Under the pieces are notes generated by a model, which saw nothing but the letters and a program-made list of their open reading frames with translations, ran no database searches and was not told the DNA's origin. This document shows positions 24,085-32,575 of a stretch of 40,662 nucleotides of DNA, piece by piece. Source of the DNA: Rhodocyclaceae bacterium (GTDB lineage: Bacteria > Pseudomonadota > Gammaproteobacteria > Burkholderiales > Rhodocyclaceae); assembly GCA_023230455.1 (NCBI GenBank), contig JALNXH010000027.1, positions 1 to 40,662 of the forward strand, written 5' to 3'. The translations under genes were made by a program, and so were the position numbers. The first letter of the stretch is position 1. The number at the start of each line of letters is the position of its first letter.

Positions 24085-24102
24085 GTAGCACATAAGTGCT
24101 AC
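24085..24102. promoter_or_regulatory. palindromic operator of the CopG/ParE pair
   Basis: GTAGCAC-ATAA-GTGCTAC is a perfect 7-bp inverted repeat with a 4-bp centre, 36 bases before the antitoxin ATG. Ribbon-helix-helix antitoxins bind such short palindromes, so this is the likely autoregulatory site (inference). Confidence 0.5.
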
Positions 24103-24137
24103 CATAAGACTCCAATCTCTGAATCGGAGTGTCAGTT

Positions 24138-24422
24138 ATGACCACCACGACCATTCGCCTGCCCGAAGATCTGAAAGCACGGGTGGCAACCGCAGCGAAA
24201 CGCTCCGGGACGACAGCCCATGGATTCATTCTGGAGGCCATTGCCGAAAAGACGCAGCAGGCTGAACTCAGGGCGGACTTTGATGCGGTGGCTGAGCAGC
24301 GTTATGCCGACATTGTGTCCTCCGGTAAAACCATTCCTTGGACAGAGATGCGGAAGTATCTTGAAGCCCGTGTCGCCGGAAAACCTGCCAAGCGTCCCGT
24401 AGCGAGAAAACTGGCACGCTGA
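24138..24422 (+). CDS. ribbon-helix-helix (CopG/ParD-like) antitoxin
   Basis: 94-residue antitoxin whose N-terminus, TTTIRLPEDLKARVATAAKRSGTTAHGFILEAI, is a classic ribbon-helix-helix DNA-binding unit. The remainder should wrap around the toxin. The ATG at 24138 has CGGAG at 8 bases; a GTG at 24129 overlaps this site and is rejected. The toxin gene starts one base after its stop. It most likely represses its own operon through the palindrome at 24085-24102. Family assignment is clear even though the exact subfamily is not. Confidence 0.85.
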   Translation: MTTTTIRLPEDLKARVATAAKRSGTTAHGFILEAIAEKTQQAELRADFDAVAEQRYADIVSSGKTIPWTEMRKYLEARVAGKPAKRPVARKLAR

Positions 24423-24423
24423 A

Positions 24424-24732
24424 ATGGCCAGAATCGAGTTGGCCCCGGAGGTTGCGGAGGACTTTGACCGCATCCTGGATCACCTGGCAACCTATCAGGT
24501 CGAGAATCCTGGCCAGCGCATTGGGGAAATCATCGCTGCTTTGGATGTCCTGGAGCAGAACCCTCTGATCGGTCGTCCGGTGGCGAACGGCAAGCGGGAA
24601 CTTGTCATTGGCCGACGTACCCGAGGCTATCTCGCGCTCTATCGTTATGTACCGGAAATGGACATCGTCTTTGTGCTGGCGATCCGCAGCCAGCGCGAAG
24701 CGGGATACGCCGAGCGTGTGGAGGAGGGGTAG
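24424..24732 (+). CDS. ParE/RelE-superfamily toxin
   Basis: 102-residue toxin of the RelE/ParE fold. LAPEVAEDFDRILDHLATY is the helical N-terminus, NPLIGRPVANGKRELVIG and GYLALYRYVPEMDIVFVLAIRSQREAGY are the beta-strand core with the usual arginine/tyrosine-rich C-terminus. RelE-like toxins cleave mRNA on the ribosome and ParE-like toxins act on gyrase; sequence alone does not decide which. It directly follows its antitoxin (one-base gap). The frame is intact. Confidence 0.85.
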   Translation: MARIELAPEVAEDFDRILDHLATYQVENPGQRIGEIIAALDVLEQNPLIGRPVANGKRELVIGRRTRGYLALYRYVPEMDIVFVLAIRSQREAGYAERVEEG

Positions 24733-24775
24733 GGGATTACCGAGAACCAGTCAGTGCAAGGGTTTTCTGGCGATT

Positions 24776-24817
24776 TGACGGTATCAGAAACTGACCAGTA
24801 TCACGCCGATACCGTCA
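24776..24817. repeat. inverted pair of the 10-bp arm repeat
   Basis: TGACGGTATC (24776-24785) and its reverse complement GATACCGTCA (24808-24817) lie 32 bp apart, 175 bp left of two more direct copies of the same decamer. Four copies in 200 bp around a guaA-type core look like integrase-binding arms. Confidence 0.55.
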
Positions 24818-24910
24818 CAAATGAGGCGGATGTCTGCTACATTCGTGACATGGATAATTCGTCGATTTTCTGAACGTCGGCGAATGTCCGCGAAAGCTTG
24901 TTTTTCCACA

Positions 24911-25014
24911 ATCGCCCGGAAACCCGCATGAATACTAAGCGTCCTTTTTTTGACGGTATCAGTGACGGTATCAACGGGGGTAAAACGAGCAGAACCCAGT
25001 ATTCATGCGGGGTT
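24911..25014. repeat. 32-bp repeat, arm repeats and inverted repeat of site C
   Basis: 24911-24942 is identical to the 32-base block at 11634-11665. TGACGGTATC follows at 24951-24960 and 24963-24972 (12-bp period, as at B). AACCCGCATGAATACT (24921-24936) is the reverse complement of 24998-25014 except for one extra G, so the arm repeats lie inside a 16-bp inverted repeat. The second arm also forms a small GAACCC/GGGTTC hairpin. Confidence 0.55.
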
Positions 25015-25027
25015 CATAGGCTCGTTG

Positions 25028-25045
25028 ATAATTGAGTGGGAGTGA
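25028..25045 (+). repeat. guaA 3'-end-like attachment site C
   Basis: ATAATTGAGTGGGAGTGA reads I-I-E-W-E-stop, 103 bp right of the 32-base repeat. It separates the defence cassette from the RND efflux cassette. No integrase gene follows; 25046-25256 holds no gene that I can recognise. Confidence 0.7.
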
Positions 25046-25256
25046 GTGGTGTGAGCAAAAGCCGCCATATGAAGCGGCGTTACACCGTCGACGTTTTTCG
25101 CCCCGGCACATCCGCGTTGCCAGGTGCTCCAAGCCGAAATCTCTGATGCGCAACTTTGGTCGAAGCGCGAGCCAGGCCGAAGCCTTTCGTTCCGATCTTC
25201 TATGAAGCCTGGTCGAAGACCTGGCAAGTAGTGCTCGCTGCTGAGCTTGATCGTGC

Positions 25257-26042
25257 TCATCCGTTCATCGCATGCGACAAAAAGGCTTGGTGCACCCAGC
25301 GTGGCGTCGCCCAAGTGAGGATCACCAGGGCTTTGTTCGCCCAGCCGGACACGACGCTGATGCGTCCGGCCTGCAAGGCGCGGATGCCGGCGCGCACGAC
25401 GGGGGCGGGCTGCATCATCAACAGCTTCAATGCGGGCGTGAGCTTCTGCTGCGCTGCGGTGGCGAAGCCGGTGTCCGACATGCCGGGGCACAGCGTCGTC
25501 ACGGTGACGCCATCGCGCTTGAGTTCGCGATGCAGCGCTTCACCCAGACGCAATACGTAGGCCTTGGCGGCCGCATAGACGGCGAAGTTCTGCACGCCCT
25601 GATAGGCCAGCAGGCTGGCCACCAGCAGGATTTTCCCGCGTCCGCGCGCCCGCATGTCCTGGGCAAAGACATGGGTGATCGCGGTCAGGCTCGCCACATC
25701 CAGCTGCACCATCGCCAGCGTCGCGCCCAGCGGACTATCCACGAACGGGCCTTGCAGTCCATGGCCGGCATTGTTGATCAGGATGTCGATGGCCATGCCG
25801 CGCTCGCGCAGGCGCTGATGCAGTTGAACGACCGCTGCAATATCCGAGAGATCGACCTGTTCCGCGACGATCTCGATGCGGTACTGCCGGCGTAGCGTCT
25901 CGGCGAGTGTTTGCAGGCGGTCCAGCCGGCGCGCCACCAGGACCAGCGGGTGGCCTTGCTCGGCATATTGGCGGGCGAATTCCTCGCCGAAGCCGCTCGA
26001 TGCGCCCGTGATGAGCACCCATGAATGGTCTTTTTGGGCCAT
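25257..26042 (-). CDS. SDR-family NAD(P)-dependent oxidoreductase
   Basis: 261-residue classical short-chain dehydrogenase. TGASSGFG (12-19) binds the cofactor, NAG (91-93) stabilises the fold, S143 and Y156-x-x-x-K160 form the catalytic set. All are intact. The substrate cannot be inferred. It follows the outer-membrane efflux gene by only 5 bases and has AGG ahead of its ATG, so the two form a minus-strand operon under the TetR-type operator at 27567. This suggests it modifies or detoxifies the same compound that the pump exports. Confidence 0.85.
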   Translation of the reverse strand: MAQKDHSWVLITGASSGFGEEFARQYAEQGHPLVLVARRLDRLQTLAETLRRQYRIEIVAEQVDLSDIAAVVQLHQRLRERGMAIDILINNAGHGLQGPFVDSPLGATLAMVQLDVASLTAITHVFAQDMRARGRGKILLVASLLAYQGVQNFAVYAAAKAYVLRLGEALHRELKRDGVTVTTLCPGMSDTGFATAAQQKLTPALKLLMMQPAPVVRAGIRALQAGRISVVSGWANKALVILTWATPRWVHQAFLSHAMNG

Positions 26043-26047
26043 TTTGC

Positions 26048-27538
26048 TTACCTGTCGTTGGTGCTGGAAAGATTGCCGGCAAGGCGCTGGCCGTCGGTAT
26101 CCCGAGCATCCCAGCCGCCGCCCAGGGCGCGGAAGGAGGCAATGGCGGCACGGGCTGCCTCGGTTTGCGCCTGAGCCTTCGCGTCGCGTGCCTGCAGCAG
26201 GTTGCCGTCGGCATCGAGCACCTCGATCAGGCTGACGACGCCACCCTGGTAGGCGGCAAACGAGTTCTCGCGCGCCCGGGCAAACGACGATTCACCCCGG
26301 GTCAGGATGCCGACCTGGGCCTCGCGGTTGACCAGGGCGGAGAAGGCATTTTCGACCTCCTCGGCCGCCCGCAACACCGCCAGCCGGTAGGCGGCCAGGG
26401 CTTCCGCCTCCTGGCCATGTGCGGCGGCGATCTGCGCATCGACGCGGCCGAAATCGAACAGCCGCCAGCGCAGCCCGAGGACGTCCTGGGCCTGGCTGGC
26501 GGCCCCGGTAAAGAGGTTGCCGTTGGCGATCGCGGTGGCGCTGCCGAGCAGGGCGCCGAGCGAGAACTTGGGGTAATACTCGGCAACCGCCACGCCGATG
26601 CGCGCATTGGCGGCAGCCAAGCGCTGTTCGGCGGCCATGAGGTCGGGCCGGCGCCGGATCATCTCGGCCGGGGTGCCGGTCTCGGCCAGGGCCGGCGCGG
26701 CCGGGATCGGCTTCAGCGGAGCCAGTTCTGTGCGGTGGGTTCCCGGCTGCACGCCGAGCAGCACGTCGAGCGCGTTCATCGCCGAATCGAGGCCGGCCTC
26801 CAGGATGGGGATCTGCGCCTCGGCCTGGGTCAGCGAACCCTCGGCCTGGTTTTTCTGGAGTTCGGCGGCGATCCCCTTCTCGTACTGGAGCTTGACCATG
26901 GCAAGCAACTGGCGGCGGGTGTCCACTTGCTGCCGGGCAATCGCGATGCGCGCCTGCAAGCCCCGGATCGTGACGTACACGTCGGCGGTCTGCGCGGCGA
27001 TGGCCAGCCGTGTCGCCACGGCGCCGGCTGCGGACGCCTCGTAGGCGGCGCGTGCCGCCTCCCGTTCGCGCCGCAGACCGCCGAAGGCGTCGATTTCCCA
27101 ACTGGCGCCAAGATTGGTCTCGTACAGGCTGCCGCTGCGGTCGAAGCCGGGTGTGGCGTTGAGTACCTGCCCGAGCGGGGTCTCGACCGACTGGTAGGCG
27201 CGCGCCGCGCTGGCACTGATGTTGCCCGCAGGCAGCAGCGCCGCGTCGGCGTAGCGCAATGCCGCACGCGATTGGGCGACGCGCGCCGCCGCTTGGGCGA
27301 TGTCCAGGTTCTGTTCGAGAGCCAGCGAGACGAAGTGGGTCAGCAGAGGATCGTCGAAGGCGGCCCACCAAACCGTGAGGTCGGCCTGGCGCTGAACCGG
27401 CCGGAGATCGACCGCTTGCTGGCCGAGGAAGGTGGACGACAGCGCGATTTCAGGCGACCGGTAGTCGGGGCCGACGGCGCAGCCCGTCAAGATGCCGGCA
27501 CTCAGAAGCAGGGCGAGGGAGCGGAGAGGGGCGTGCAT
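26048..27538 (-). CDS. outer-membrane efflux lipoprotein, NodT/OprM type
   Basis: 496-residue outer-membrane factor. The signal peptide ends in the lipobox ILTGC (C20). The rest shows the two repeated helical-hairpin/beta-strand units of TolC-like channels (FDDPLLTHFVSLALEQNLDIAQAAARVAQSRAALR and RPDLMAAEQRLAAANARIGVAVAEYYPKFSL). It forms the outer exit of a tripartite RND pump whose other parts lie on the plus strand at 28332-32548. GAGGA precedes the ATG, and TTGACA (27600-27595) supplies a strong -35 on this strand, with an operator covering the promoter. Confidence 0.9.
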   Translation of the reverse strand: MHAPLRSLALLLSAGILTGCAVGPDYRSPEIALSSTFLGQQAVDLRPVQRQADLTVWWAAFDDPLLTHFVSLALEQNLDIAQAAARVAQSRAALRYADAALLPAGNISASAARAYQSVETPLGQVLNATPGFDRSGSLYETNLGASWEIDAFGGLRREREAARAAYEASAAGAVATRLAIAAQTADVYVTIRGLQARIAIARQQVDTRRQLLAMVKLQYEKGIAAELQKNQAEGSLTQAEAQIPILEAGLDSAMNALDVLLGVQPGTHRTELAPLKPIPAAPALAETGTPAEMIRRRPDLMAAEQRLAAANARIGVAVAEYYPKFSLGALLGSATAIANGNLFTGAASQAQDVLGLRWRLFDFGRVDAQIAAAHGQEAEALAAYRLAVLRAAEEVENAFSALVNREAQVGILTRGESSFARARENSFAAYQGGVVSLIEVLDADGNLLQARDAKAQAQTEAARAAIASFRALGGGWDARDTDGQRLAGNLSSTNDR

Positions 27539-27566
27539 GGGAGTCCTCAGGGATTGAACTGTGGCT

Positions 27567-27590
27567 GTGACTATAATATAAAATGGTCAC
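27567..27590. promoter_or_regulatory. TetR operator 1 in divergent promoter
   Basis: GTGAC (27567-27571), N14, GTCAC (27586-27590); the outer context CTGTGACTAT ... ATGGTCACT is shared with 28268-28291. It lies between the divergent efflux gene (minus) and tetR (plus) and covers the promoter of both, so the repressor probably controls itself and the outer-membrane gene. Confidence 0.65.
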
Positions 27591-27629
27591 TAGTTGTCAA
27601 GCAGCCGCTGAAGCGCTATTGTTTTGCCC

Positions 27630-28247
27630 ATGAGCGAAATCGAATCTTTCCCCCCCCAGGCGCGCGGCCCCGCCGACCACAGCGTTCGCGAGCAGATCGT
27701 CGAGGCGGCCGGCGAGCACTTCAGCCACTACGGTTACGACAAGACCACGGTCTCCGACCTGGCGAAGGCGATCGGCTTTTCCAAGGCTTATATCTACAAG
27801 TTCTTCGATTCCAAGCAGGCGATCGGCGAGGCCATCTGCGCCCAGACCCTGAGCACCATCGCCGCGGCGGTCGATGAGGCGGTGGCCGGCGCCGCCACAC
27901 CGACGGAAAAATTCCGTCGACTATTCAAGACCCTGGTGGCGACCAGCGTGAGTCTGTTCTTCAACGATCGCAAGCTGTACGACATTGCCGCGCATTCCGC
28001 CGGCGAAGGATGGCCGTCTGCCCGCGCCTACGGGGAACGTCTCCGGCAGGTCCTGACGGAGATCGTCCGCGAAGGGCGAGAGGTGGGCGAATTCGAACGC
28101 AAGACGCCACTGGACGAGACGGTGCACGCGATCTATCTCGTCATGCTGCCCTTTGCCAATCCGCTGCTGCTCCAGTACAACCTCGACCTCGTCGAGGAGG
28201 CGCCGACACAGCTTTCGAACCTGATCCTGCGCAGCCTGGCGCCCTAG
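27630..28247 (+). CDS. TetR-family repressor of the efflux module
   Basis: 205-residue TetR regulator. The N-terminal HTH spans TTVSDLAKAIGFSKAYIYKFFDSKQAIG, with YxYFxSK-like closing motif; the rest is a helical ligand-binding domain. ATG at 27630 is chosen; a TTG two codons earlier is unlikely. Its position between two halves of an RND pump and two copies of one palindrome (27567, 28268) identify it as the local repressor, released by a pump substrate (inference). No strong Shine-Dalgarno is visible. Confidence 0.88.
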   Translation: MSEIESFPPQARGPADHSVREQIVEAAGEHFSHYGYDKTTVSDLAKAIGFSKAYIYKFFDSKQAIGEAICAQTLSTIAAAVDEAVAGAATPTEKFRRLFKTLVATSVSLFFNDRKLYDIAAHSAGEGWPSARAYGERLRQVLTEIVREGREVGEFERKTPLDETVHAIYLVMLPFANPLLLQYNLDLVEEAPTQLSNLILRSLAP

Positions 28248-28267
28248 CGGGTTCAACGATTGCGCTT

Positions 28268-28291
28268 GTGACTATTGACAATAATGGTCAC
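28268..28291. promoter_or_regulatory. TetR operator 2 ahead of the adaptor-pump operon
   Basis: GTGAC, N14, GTCAC, same spacing as operator 1. TTGACA (28275-28280), a consensus -35, lies inside it, so a bound repressor would block RNA polymerase from the genes at 28332-32548. The ribosome binding site GGAGG lies at 28322-28326. Confidence 0.65.
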
Positions 28292-28331
28292 TCGATAGAA
28301 GATGAAGGCCTTCGCCTTAACGGAGGTCGTC

Positions 28332-29468
28332 ATGTTTCAGCGCCGCACTATTCCCTTCCTTGCCGTCGTCGGTCTGCTGCCCTTTGCTCTGGCCGCGTGC
28401 AGCGACGCCACTTCTTCAATCGATCCGCGGACCCGGATTCCCCTCGTCCGGGTCGCGCCGGTAGCCAGCGCCGCCCAGGCTGAGCGTTCGTTCAGCGGCG
28501 TCGTCGCGGCGCGGGTGCAGAGCGACCTGGGTTTTCGCGTTCCCGGCAAGATCCTGGAGCGCCTGGTCGATGCCGGCCAGGCCGTCAAGCGCGGCCAGGC
28601 GCTGATGCGCATCGACCCCACCGACTTGCGGCTCGCCACGCGTGCCCACGACGAGGCCGTTGCCGCCGCCACGGCGCGCGCGCGCCAGACCGCTGAGGAT
28701 GAGGCGAGATATCGCGATCTCGTTGCGGCCGGGGCGGTGTCGGCTTCTGCCTACGACAAGATCAAGGCGGCCGCCGATTCGGCGCGAGCCGAGCTCAAGG
28801 CGGCCCAGGCCCAGGCCGACGTTGCCCGCAACGAAACGGGCTACGCCGTCCTGCTCGCCGATGCGGACGGTGTCGTGGTCGATACCCTGGCCGAGCCGGG
28901 CCAGGTGGTCAGTGCGGGCCAGGTCGTCGTTCGTGTGGCGCATGCCGGGCGCCGCGAAGCGGTCATTGCGCTCCCCGAAAGCCTGCGTCCGGCGATCGGC
29001 TCGGCGGGGCGCGCCACCTTGTATGGCAGCGGGCTGACCGGCGCCGCGAAACTGCGTCAGTTGTCGGATGCAGCCAATCCCCAGACCCGCACCTTCGAGG
29101 CGCGCTATGTACTGGAGGGCCACCTGGCCGAGGCACCGCTCGGCTCGACCGTCGCCGTCGAGATTCAAGGCGGCCGCTCGACCCCGACGCTCCAGGTGCC
29201 GCTCGGCGCGCTGTTCGATCCGGGCAAGGGGCCCGGCGTCTGGCTGATCAAAGAGCCGGAGGGCCAAGGGCAGGAGCTTCAGGTCACCTGGCGCGCCGTG
29301 CAGGTCGCCGGCCTCAGCGGCGAATCCGCGGCAATCGCCGGTGGCCTGGCTGCGGGCGACCGTGTCGTCGTGCTCGGCGCCCATTTGCTGCACGAAGGCG
29401 AGACGGTTCGACTGGCTGACGGCGAAGCCGCGCAAAGCGTGGCGGCGGCCGGCGGGGCACAGAAATGA
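28332..29468 (+). CDS. RND efflux periplasmic adaptor (membrane fusion protein)
   Basis: 378-residue lipoprotein adaptor with signal peptide and lipobox ALAAC (C23). It holds the usual beta-barrel/lipoyl/alpha-hairpin order: RVQSDLGFRVPGKILERLVDAGQAVKRGQ (lipoyl half), a helical hairpin rich in Ala (~95-160), then the second lipoyl half DADGVVVDTLAEPGQVVSAGQ. It bridges the inner-membrane pump with the outer-membrane channel. The ATG at 28332 follows GGAGG; an upstream ATG at 28302 has none and would spoil the signal peptide. It overlaps the pump gene by 4 bases (ATGA). Confidence 0.9.
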   Translation: MFQRRTIPFLAVVGLLPFALAACSDATSSIDPRTRIPLVRVAPVASAAQAERSFSGVVAARVQSDLGFRVPGKILERLVDAGQAVKRGQALMRIDPTDLRLATRAHDEAVAAATARARQTAEDEARYRDLVAAGAVSASAYDKIKAAADSARAELKAAQAQADVARNETGYAVLLADADGVVVDTLAEPGQVVSAGQVVVRVAHAGRREAVIALPESLRPAIGSAGRATLYGSGLTGAAKLRQLSDAANPQTRTFEARYVLEGHLAEAPLGSTVAVEIQGGRSTPTLQVPLGALFDPGKGPGVWLIKEPEGQGQELQVTWRAVQVAGLSGESAAIAGGLAAGDRVVVLGAHLLHEGETVRLADGEAAQSVAAAGGAQK

Positions 29469-32400
29469 GCGGCTTCAACCTTTCCGCCCTCGCCGTACGC
29501 GAGCGCCCGGTCACCCTGTTCCTGATGCTGGCGATTTTCGTCGCCGGCGTCGTGGCCTTCCTGACCCTGGGCCGCGCCGAGGACCCCGCCTTTACCATCA
29601 AGCAGATGACCGTGATCACCGCCTGGCCCGGCGCCACGGCGAAGGAGATGGAAGAGCTGGTCGCCGAACCGCTGGAAAAGCGCATGCAGGAACTGCGCTG
29701 GTATGACCGAACCGAGACCTTTACGCGACCGGGGCTGGCCTTCACCACGGTGTACCTCGTCGATAGTGCGCCGCCCGCCGAGGTCCCCGAGCAGTTCTAT
29801 CAGGCGCGCAAGAAACTCGGCGACGAGGCGCTCAAACTGCCGCGTGGCGTCATCGGCCCGATGGTCAATGACGAATACGCCGACGTGACCTTTGCGCTCT
29901 ATGCCCTGAAAGCCAAGGGCGAGCCGCATCGGCACCTGGTGCGCGACGCCGAGGCCATGCGTCAGCGCCTGCTGCACGTGCCCGGCGTCAAGAAGGTGAA
30001 CATCATCGGCGAGCAGGCCGAACGGATTTTCGTCGAGTTTTCCCATGACCGTCTGGCGACGCTGGGCGTCTCGCCGCGCGACCTCTTCGCCGCGCTCAAT
30101 AGCCGCAATGTCATGACGCCGGCCGGCTCGATCGAAGCCAAGGGCCCGCAGGTCTTCATCCGCCTGGAAGGCGCCATCGACGATCTCGAGGCGATCCGCA
30201 ATACGCCGGTCGCGGCGCGCGGCCGGACGCTGAAGCTCGGCGACATCGCCGAAGTCAAGCGGGGCTACGAAGATCCGGCCACCTTCCTGATCCGCAACAA
30301 CGGCGAACCGACCTTGCTGCTCGGCGTGGTCATGCGCGAGGGCTGGAACGGCCTCGATCTCGGCAAGGCGCTGGAGGCGGAAGCGGTGAAAATCAACGCC
30401 GAAATGCCGCTCGGCATGAGCCTGTCCAAAGTGACGGACCAGTCGGTCAATATCCAATCGGCCGTCGGCGAGTTCATGGTCAAGTTCCTGGTCGCCCTCG
30501 GCGTGGTGATGCTGGTCGGCTTCCTCAGCATGGGCTGGCGCGCCGGCATCGTGGTCGCTGCCGCAGTGCCGCTGACCCTGGCCGTGGTCTTCATCATCAT
30601 GGCGGCGACCGGCAAGAACTTCGACCGCATCACGCTGGGCTCCCTGATCCTGGCCCTCGGGCTCTTGGTCGACGACGCCATCATTGCCATCGAGATGATG
30701 GTCGTAAAGATGGAGGAGGGCTACGACCGCATCCGTGCCGCGGCCTATGCCTGGAGCCACACCGCCGCGCCGATGCTGGCCGGCACCCTGGTGACGGCCA
30801 TCGGCTTCATGCCGAACGGCTTCGCCAAGTCCACCGCCGGCGAATACACCAGCAACATGTTCTGGATCGTCGGCATTGCCTTGATCGCCTCGTGGGTCGT
30901 TGCCGTGGTGTTCACGCCCTACCTCGGGGTGAAGTTGCTGCCGAACTACGAGAAGCACGCCGGCGAGCACGGGGCCCTCTACGCCACGCCGAACTACGAG
31001 CGCTTCCGCCGGCTGCTGGGCGGGGTGATCCGGCGCAAATGGCTGGTCGCGGCGGGCGTGATCGGCGCCTTCGTCGTCGCCATCCTGGGCATGGGCGTGG
31101 TCAACAAACAGTTCTTCCCGACCTCCGACCGGCCGGAAGTGCTGGTCGAGGTGCAGATGCCGTATGGCACCGCTATCGCGCAAACCAGCGCCGCGACGGC
31201 CAAGGTCGAAGCCTGGCTGGCGACGCAGAAGGAGGCCAGGGTCGTGACGGCCTACATCGGTCAGGGCGCTCCGCGCTTCTTCCTGGCGATGTCGCCTGAA
31301 CTGCCCGATCCGTCGTTCGCCAAGATCGTGGTCCTCACCGGCGACGACAAGGAACGCGAAGCCCTCAAGTTCCGACTGCGCCAGGCGGTAGCCGACGGCT
31401 TGGCGCCCGAGGCGCGGGTGCGCGTGACCCAGATCGTGTTCGGCCCGCCCTCGCCATTTCCCGTCGCCTACCGCGTGATGGGGCCGGACCCGGACAAGCT
31501 GCGTGACATCGCGGCAGAGGTGCGTGGCGTCATGCAGGCCGCCGCCCAGATGCGGACGGTCAACACCGACTGGGGCGAGCGCGTGCCCGCACTGCATTTT
31601 TCGCTCGACCAGGATCGCCTGCAGGGCATCGGTTTGACGTCCACCGATGTGGCCCAGCAGCTTCAGTTCCTGTTGAACGGCATCCCGGTCACCGAGGTGC
31701 GCGAAGACATTCGTTCGGTGCAGGTCACGGCCCGTTCGGCCGGAAGCAAGCGGCTCGACCCGGGCCGGATTGCCGACTTCACCCTGGTTGGCGCCACCGG
31801 CCAGCGGATTCCGCTGTCGCAGGTCGGCAGTGTGGACGTGCGCATGGAAGACCCCATCCTGCGCCGTCGCGATCGCACACCGACGATCACCGTGCGCGGA
31901 GACATCGCCGAGGGCTTGCAGCCGCCGGATGTATCCAGCGCGGTGTGGAAGGAGCTGCAGCCCCTCATCGCCCAGCTGCCGGCCGGCTACCGGATCGAAA
32001 TGGCCGGCTCCATTGAGGAATCGGGCAAGGCCAATCGCGCCTTGGCGCCGCTGTTCCCCATCATGATCGCCCTGACCTTGATCACCATCATCTTCCAGGT
32101 CCGCTCGATCTCCGCGATGATGATGGTGTTCGCCACCGCGCCGCTGGGCCTCATTGGTGTCGTGCCTACCCTGCTGGTGTTCCAGCAGCCCTTCGGCATC
32201 AACGCCTTGGTCGGTCTGATTGCGCTGTCCGGAATCCTGATGCGCAACACGCTGATCCTGATCGGTCAGATTCGCAGCAACGAGAAGGAGGGACTGACGC
32301 CCTTCGACGCCGTCGTCGAAGCCACCGTGCAGCGCGCCCGTCCGGTCATCCTGACCGCCCTCGCCGCGATGCTGGCCTTCATCCCGCTCACCCAGTCGGT

Positions 32401-32548
32401 GTTCTGGGGAACGCTGGCCTACACCTTGATCGGTGGCACTTTCGCCGGGACGGTTCTGACACTGGTGTTCTTGCCGGCCTTGTACGCGATCTGGTTCAGG
32501 ATCAGGCCGGCGGCGGGGGGCGGGCAAGCCGTTCCTGCGATGCGATGA
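29465..32548 (+). CDS. RND-family inner-membrane efflux pump
   Basis: 1027-residue resistance-nodulation-division transporter. Twelve membrane segments in two halves with two large periplasmic loops. The proton-relay pair D403/D404 lies in the TM4 segment ALGLLVDDAIIAIEMM, as in HAE1-type drug pumps. Length is normal for the family and the frame is undisturbed. The start is coupled to the adaptor gene. With the NodT-type channel encoded on the other strand it forms a complete tripartite exporter. The substrate is not predictable, but hydrophobic compounds are usual. The gene ends 27 bases before the sequence shared by attachment sites B and D. Confidence 0.9.
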   Translation: MSGFNLSALAVRERPVTLFLMLAIFVAGVVAFLTLGRAEDPAFTIKQMTVITAWPGATAKEMEELVAEPLEKRMQELRWYDRTETFTRPGLAFTTVYLVDSAPPAEVPEQFYQARKKLGDEALKLPRGVIGPMVNDEYADVTFALYALKAKGEPHRHLVRDAEAMRQRLLHVPGVKKVNIIGEQAERIFVEFSHDRLATLGVSPRDLFAALNSRNVMTPAGSIEAKGPQVFIRLEGAIDDLEAIRNTPVAARGRTLKLGDIAEVKRGYEDPATFLIRNNGEPTLLLGVVMREGWNGLDLGKALEAEAVKINAEMPLGMSLSKVTDQSVNIQSAVGEFMVKFLVALGVVMLVGFLSMGWRAGIVVAAAVPLTLAVVFIIMAATGKNFDRITLGSLILALGLLVDDAIIAIEMMVVKMEEGYDRIRAAAYAWSHTAAPMLAGTLVTAIGFMPNGFAKSTAGEYTSNMFWIVGIALIASWVVAVVFTPYLGVKLLPNYEKHAGEHGALYATPNYERFRRLLGGVIRRKWLVAAGVIGAFVVAILGMGVVNKQFFPTSDRPEVLVEVQMPYGTAIAQTSAATAKVEAWLATQKEARVVTAYIGQGAPRFFLAMSPELPDPSFAKIVVLTGDDKEREALKFRLRQAVADGLAPEARVRVTQIVFGPPSPFPVAYRVMGPDPDKLRDIAAEVRGVMQAAAQMRTVNTDWGERVPALHFSLDQDRLQGIGLTSTDVAQQLQFLLNGIPVTEVREDIRSVQVTARSAGSKRLDPGRIADFTLVGATGQRIPLSQVGSVDVRMEDPILRRRDRTPTITVRGDIAEGLQPPDVSSAVWKELQPLIAQLPAGYRIEMAGSIEESGKANRALAPLFPIMIALTLITIIFQVRSISAMMMVFATAPLGLIGVVPTLLVFQQPFGINALVGLIALSGILMRNTLILIGQIRSNEKEGLTPFDAVVEATVQRARPVILTALAAMLAFIPLTQSVFWGTLAYTLIGGTFAGTVLTLVFLPALYAIWFRIRPAAGGGQAVPAMR

Positions 32549-32575
32549 AGGCCTGATCGGCGGAATGGGATAACT

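Noticed and set aside
26021..27877. 618-residue open frame on the plus strand
   Set aside because: Antisense to the outer-membrane efflux gene and running into tetR out of frame; Gly/Arg-rich with no recognisable family.
29279..32527. 1082-residue open frame on the minus strand
   Set aside because: Exact antisense of the adaptor/RND pump genes. His/Gln/Arg/Asp-rich composition with no domain is typical of a shadow frame in GC-rich DNA.
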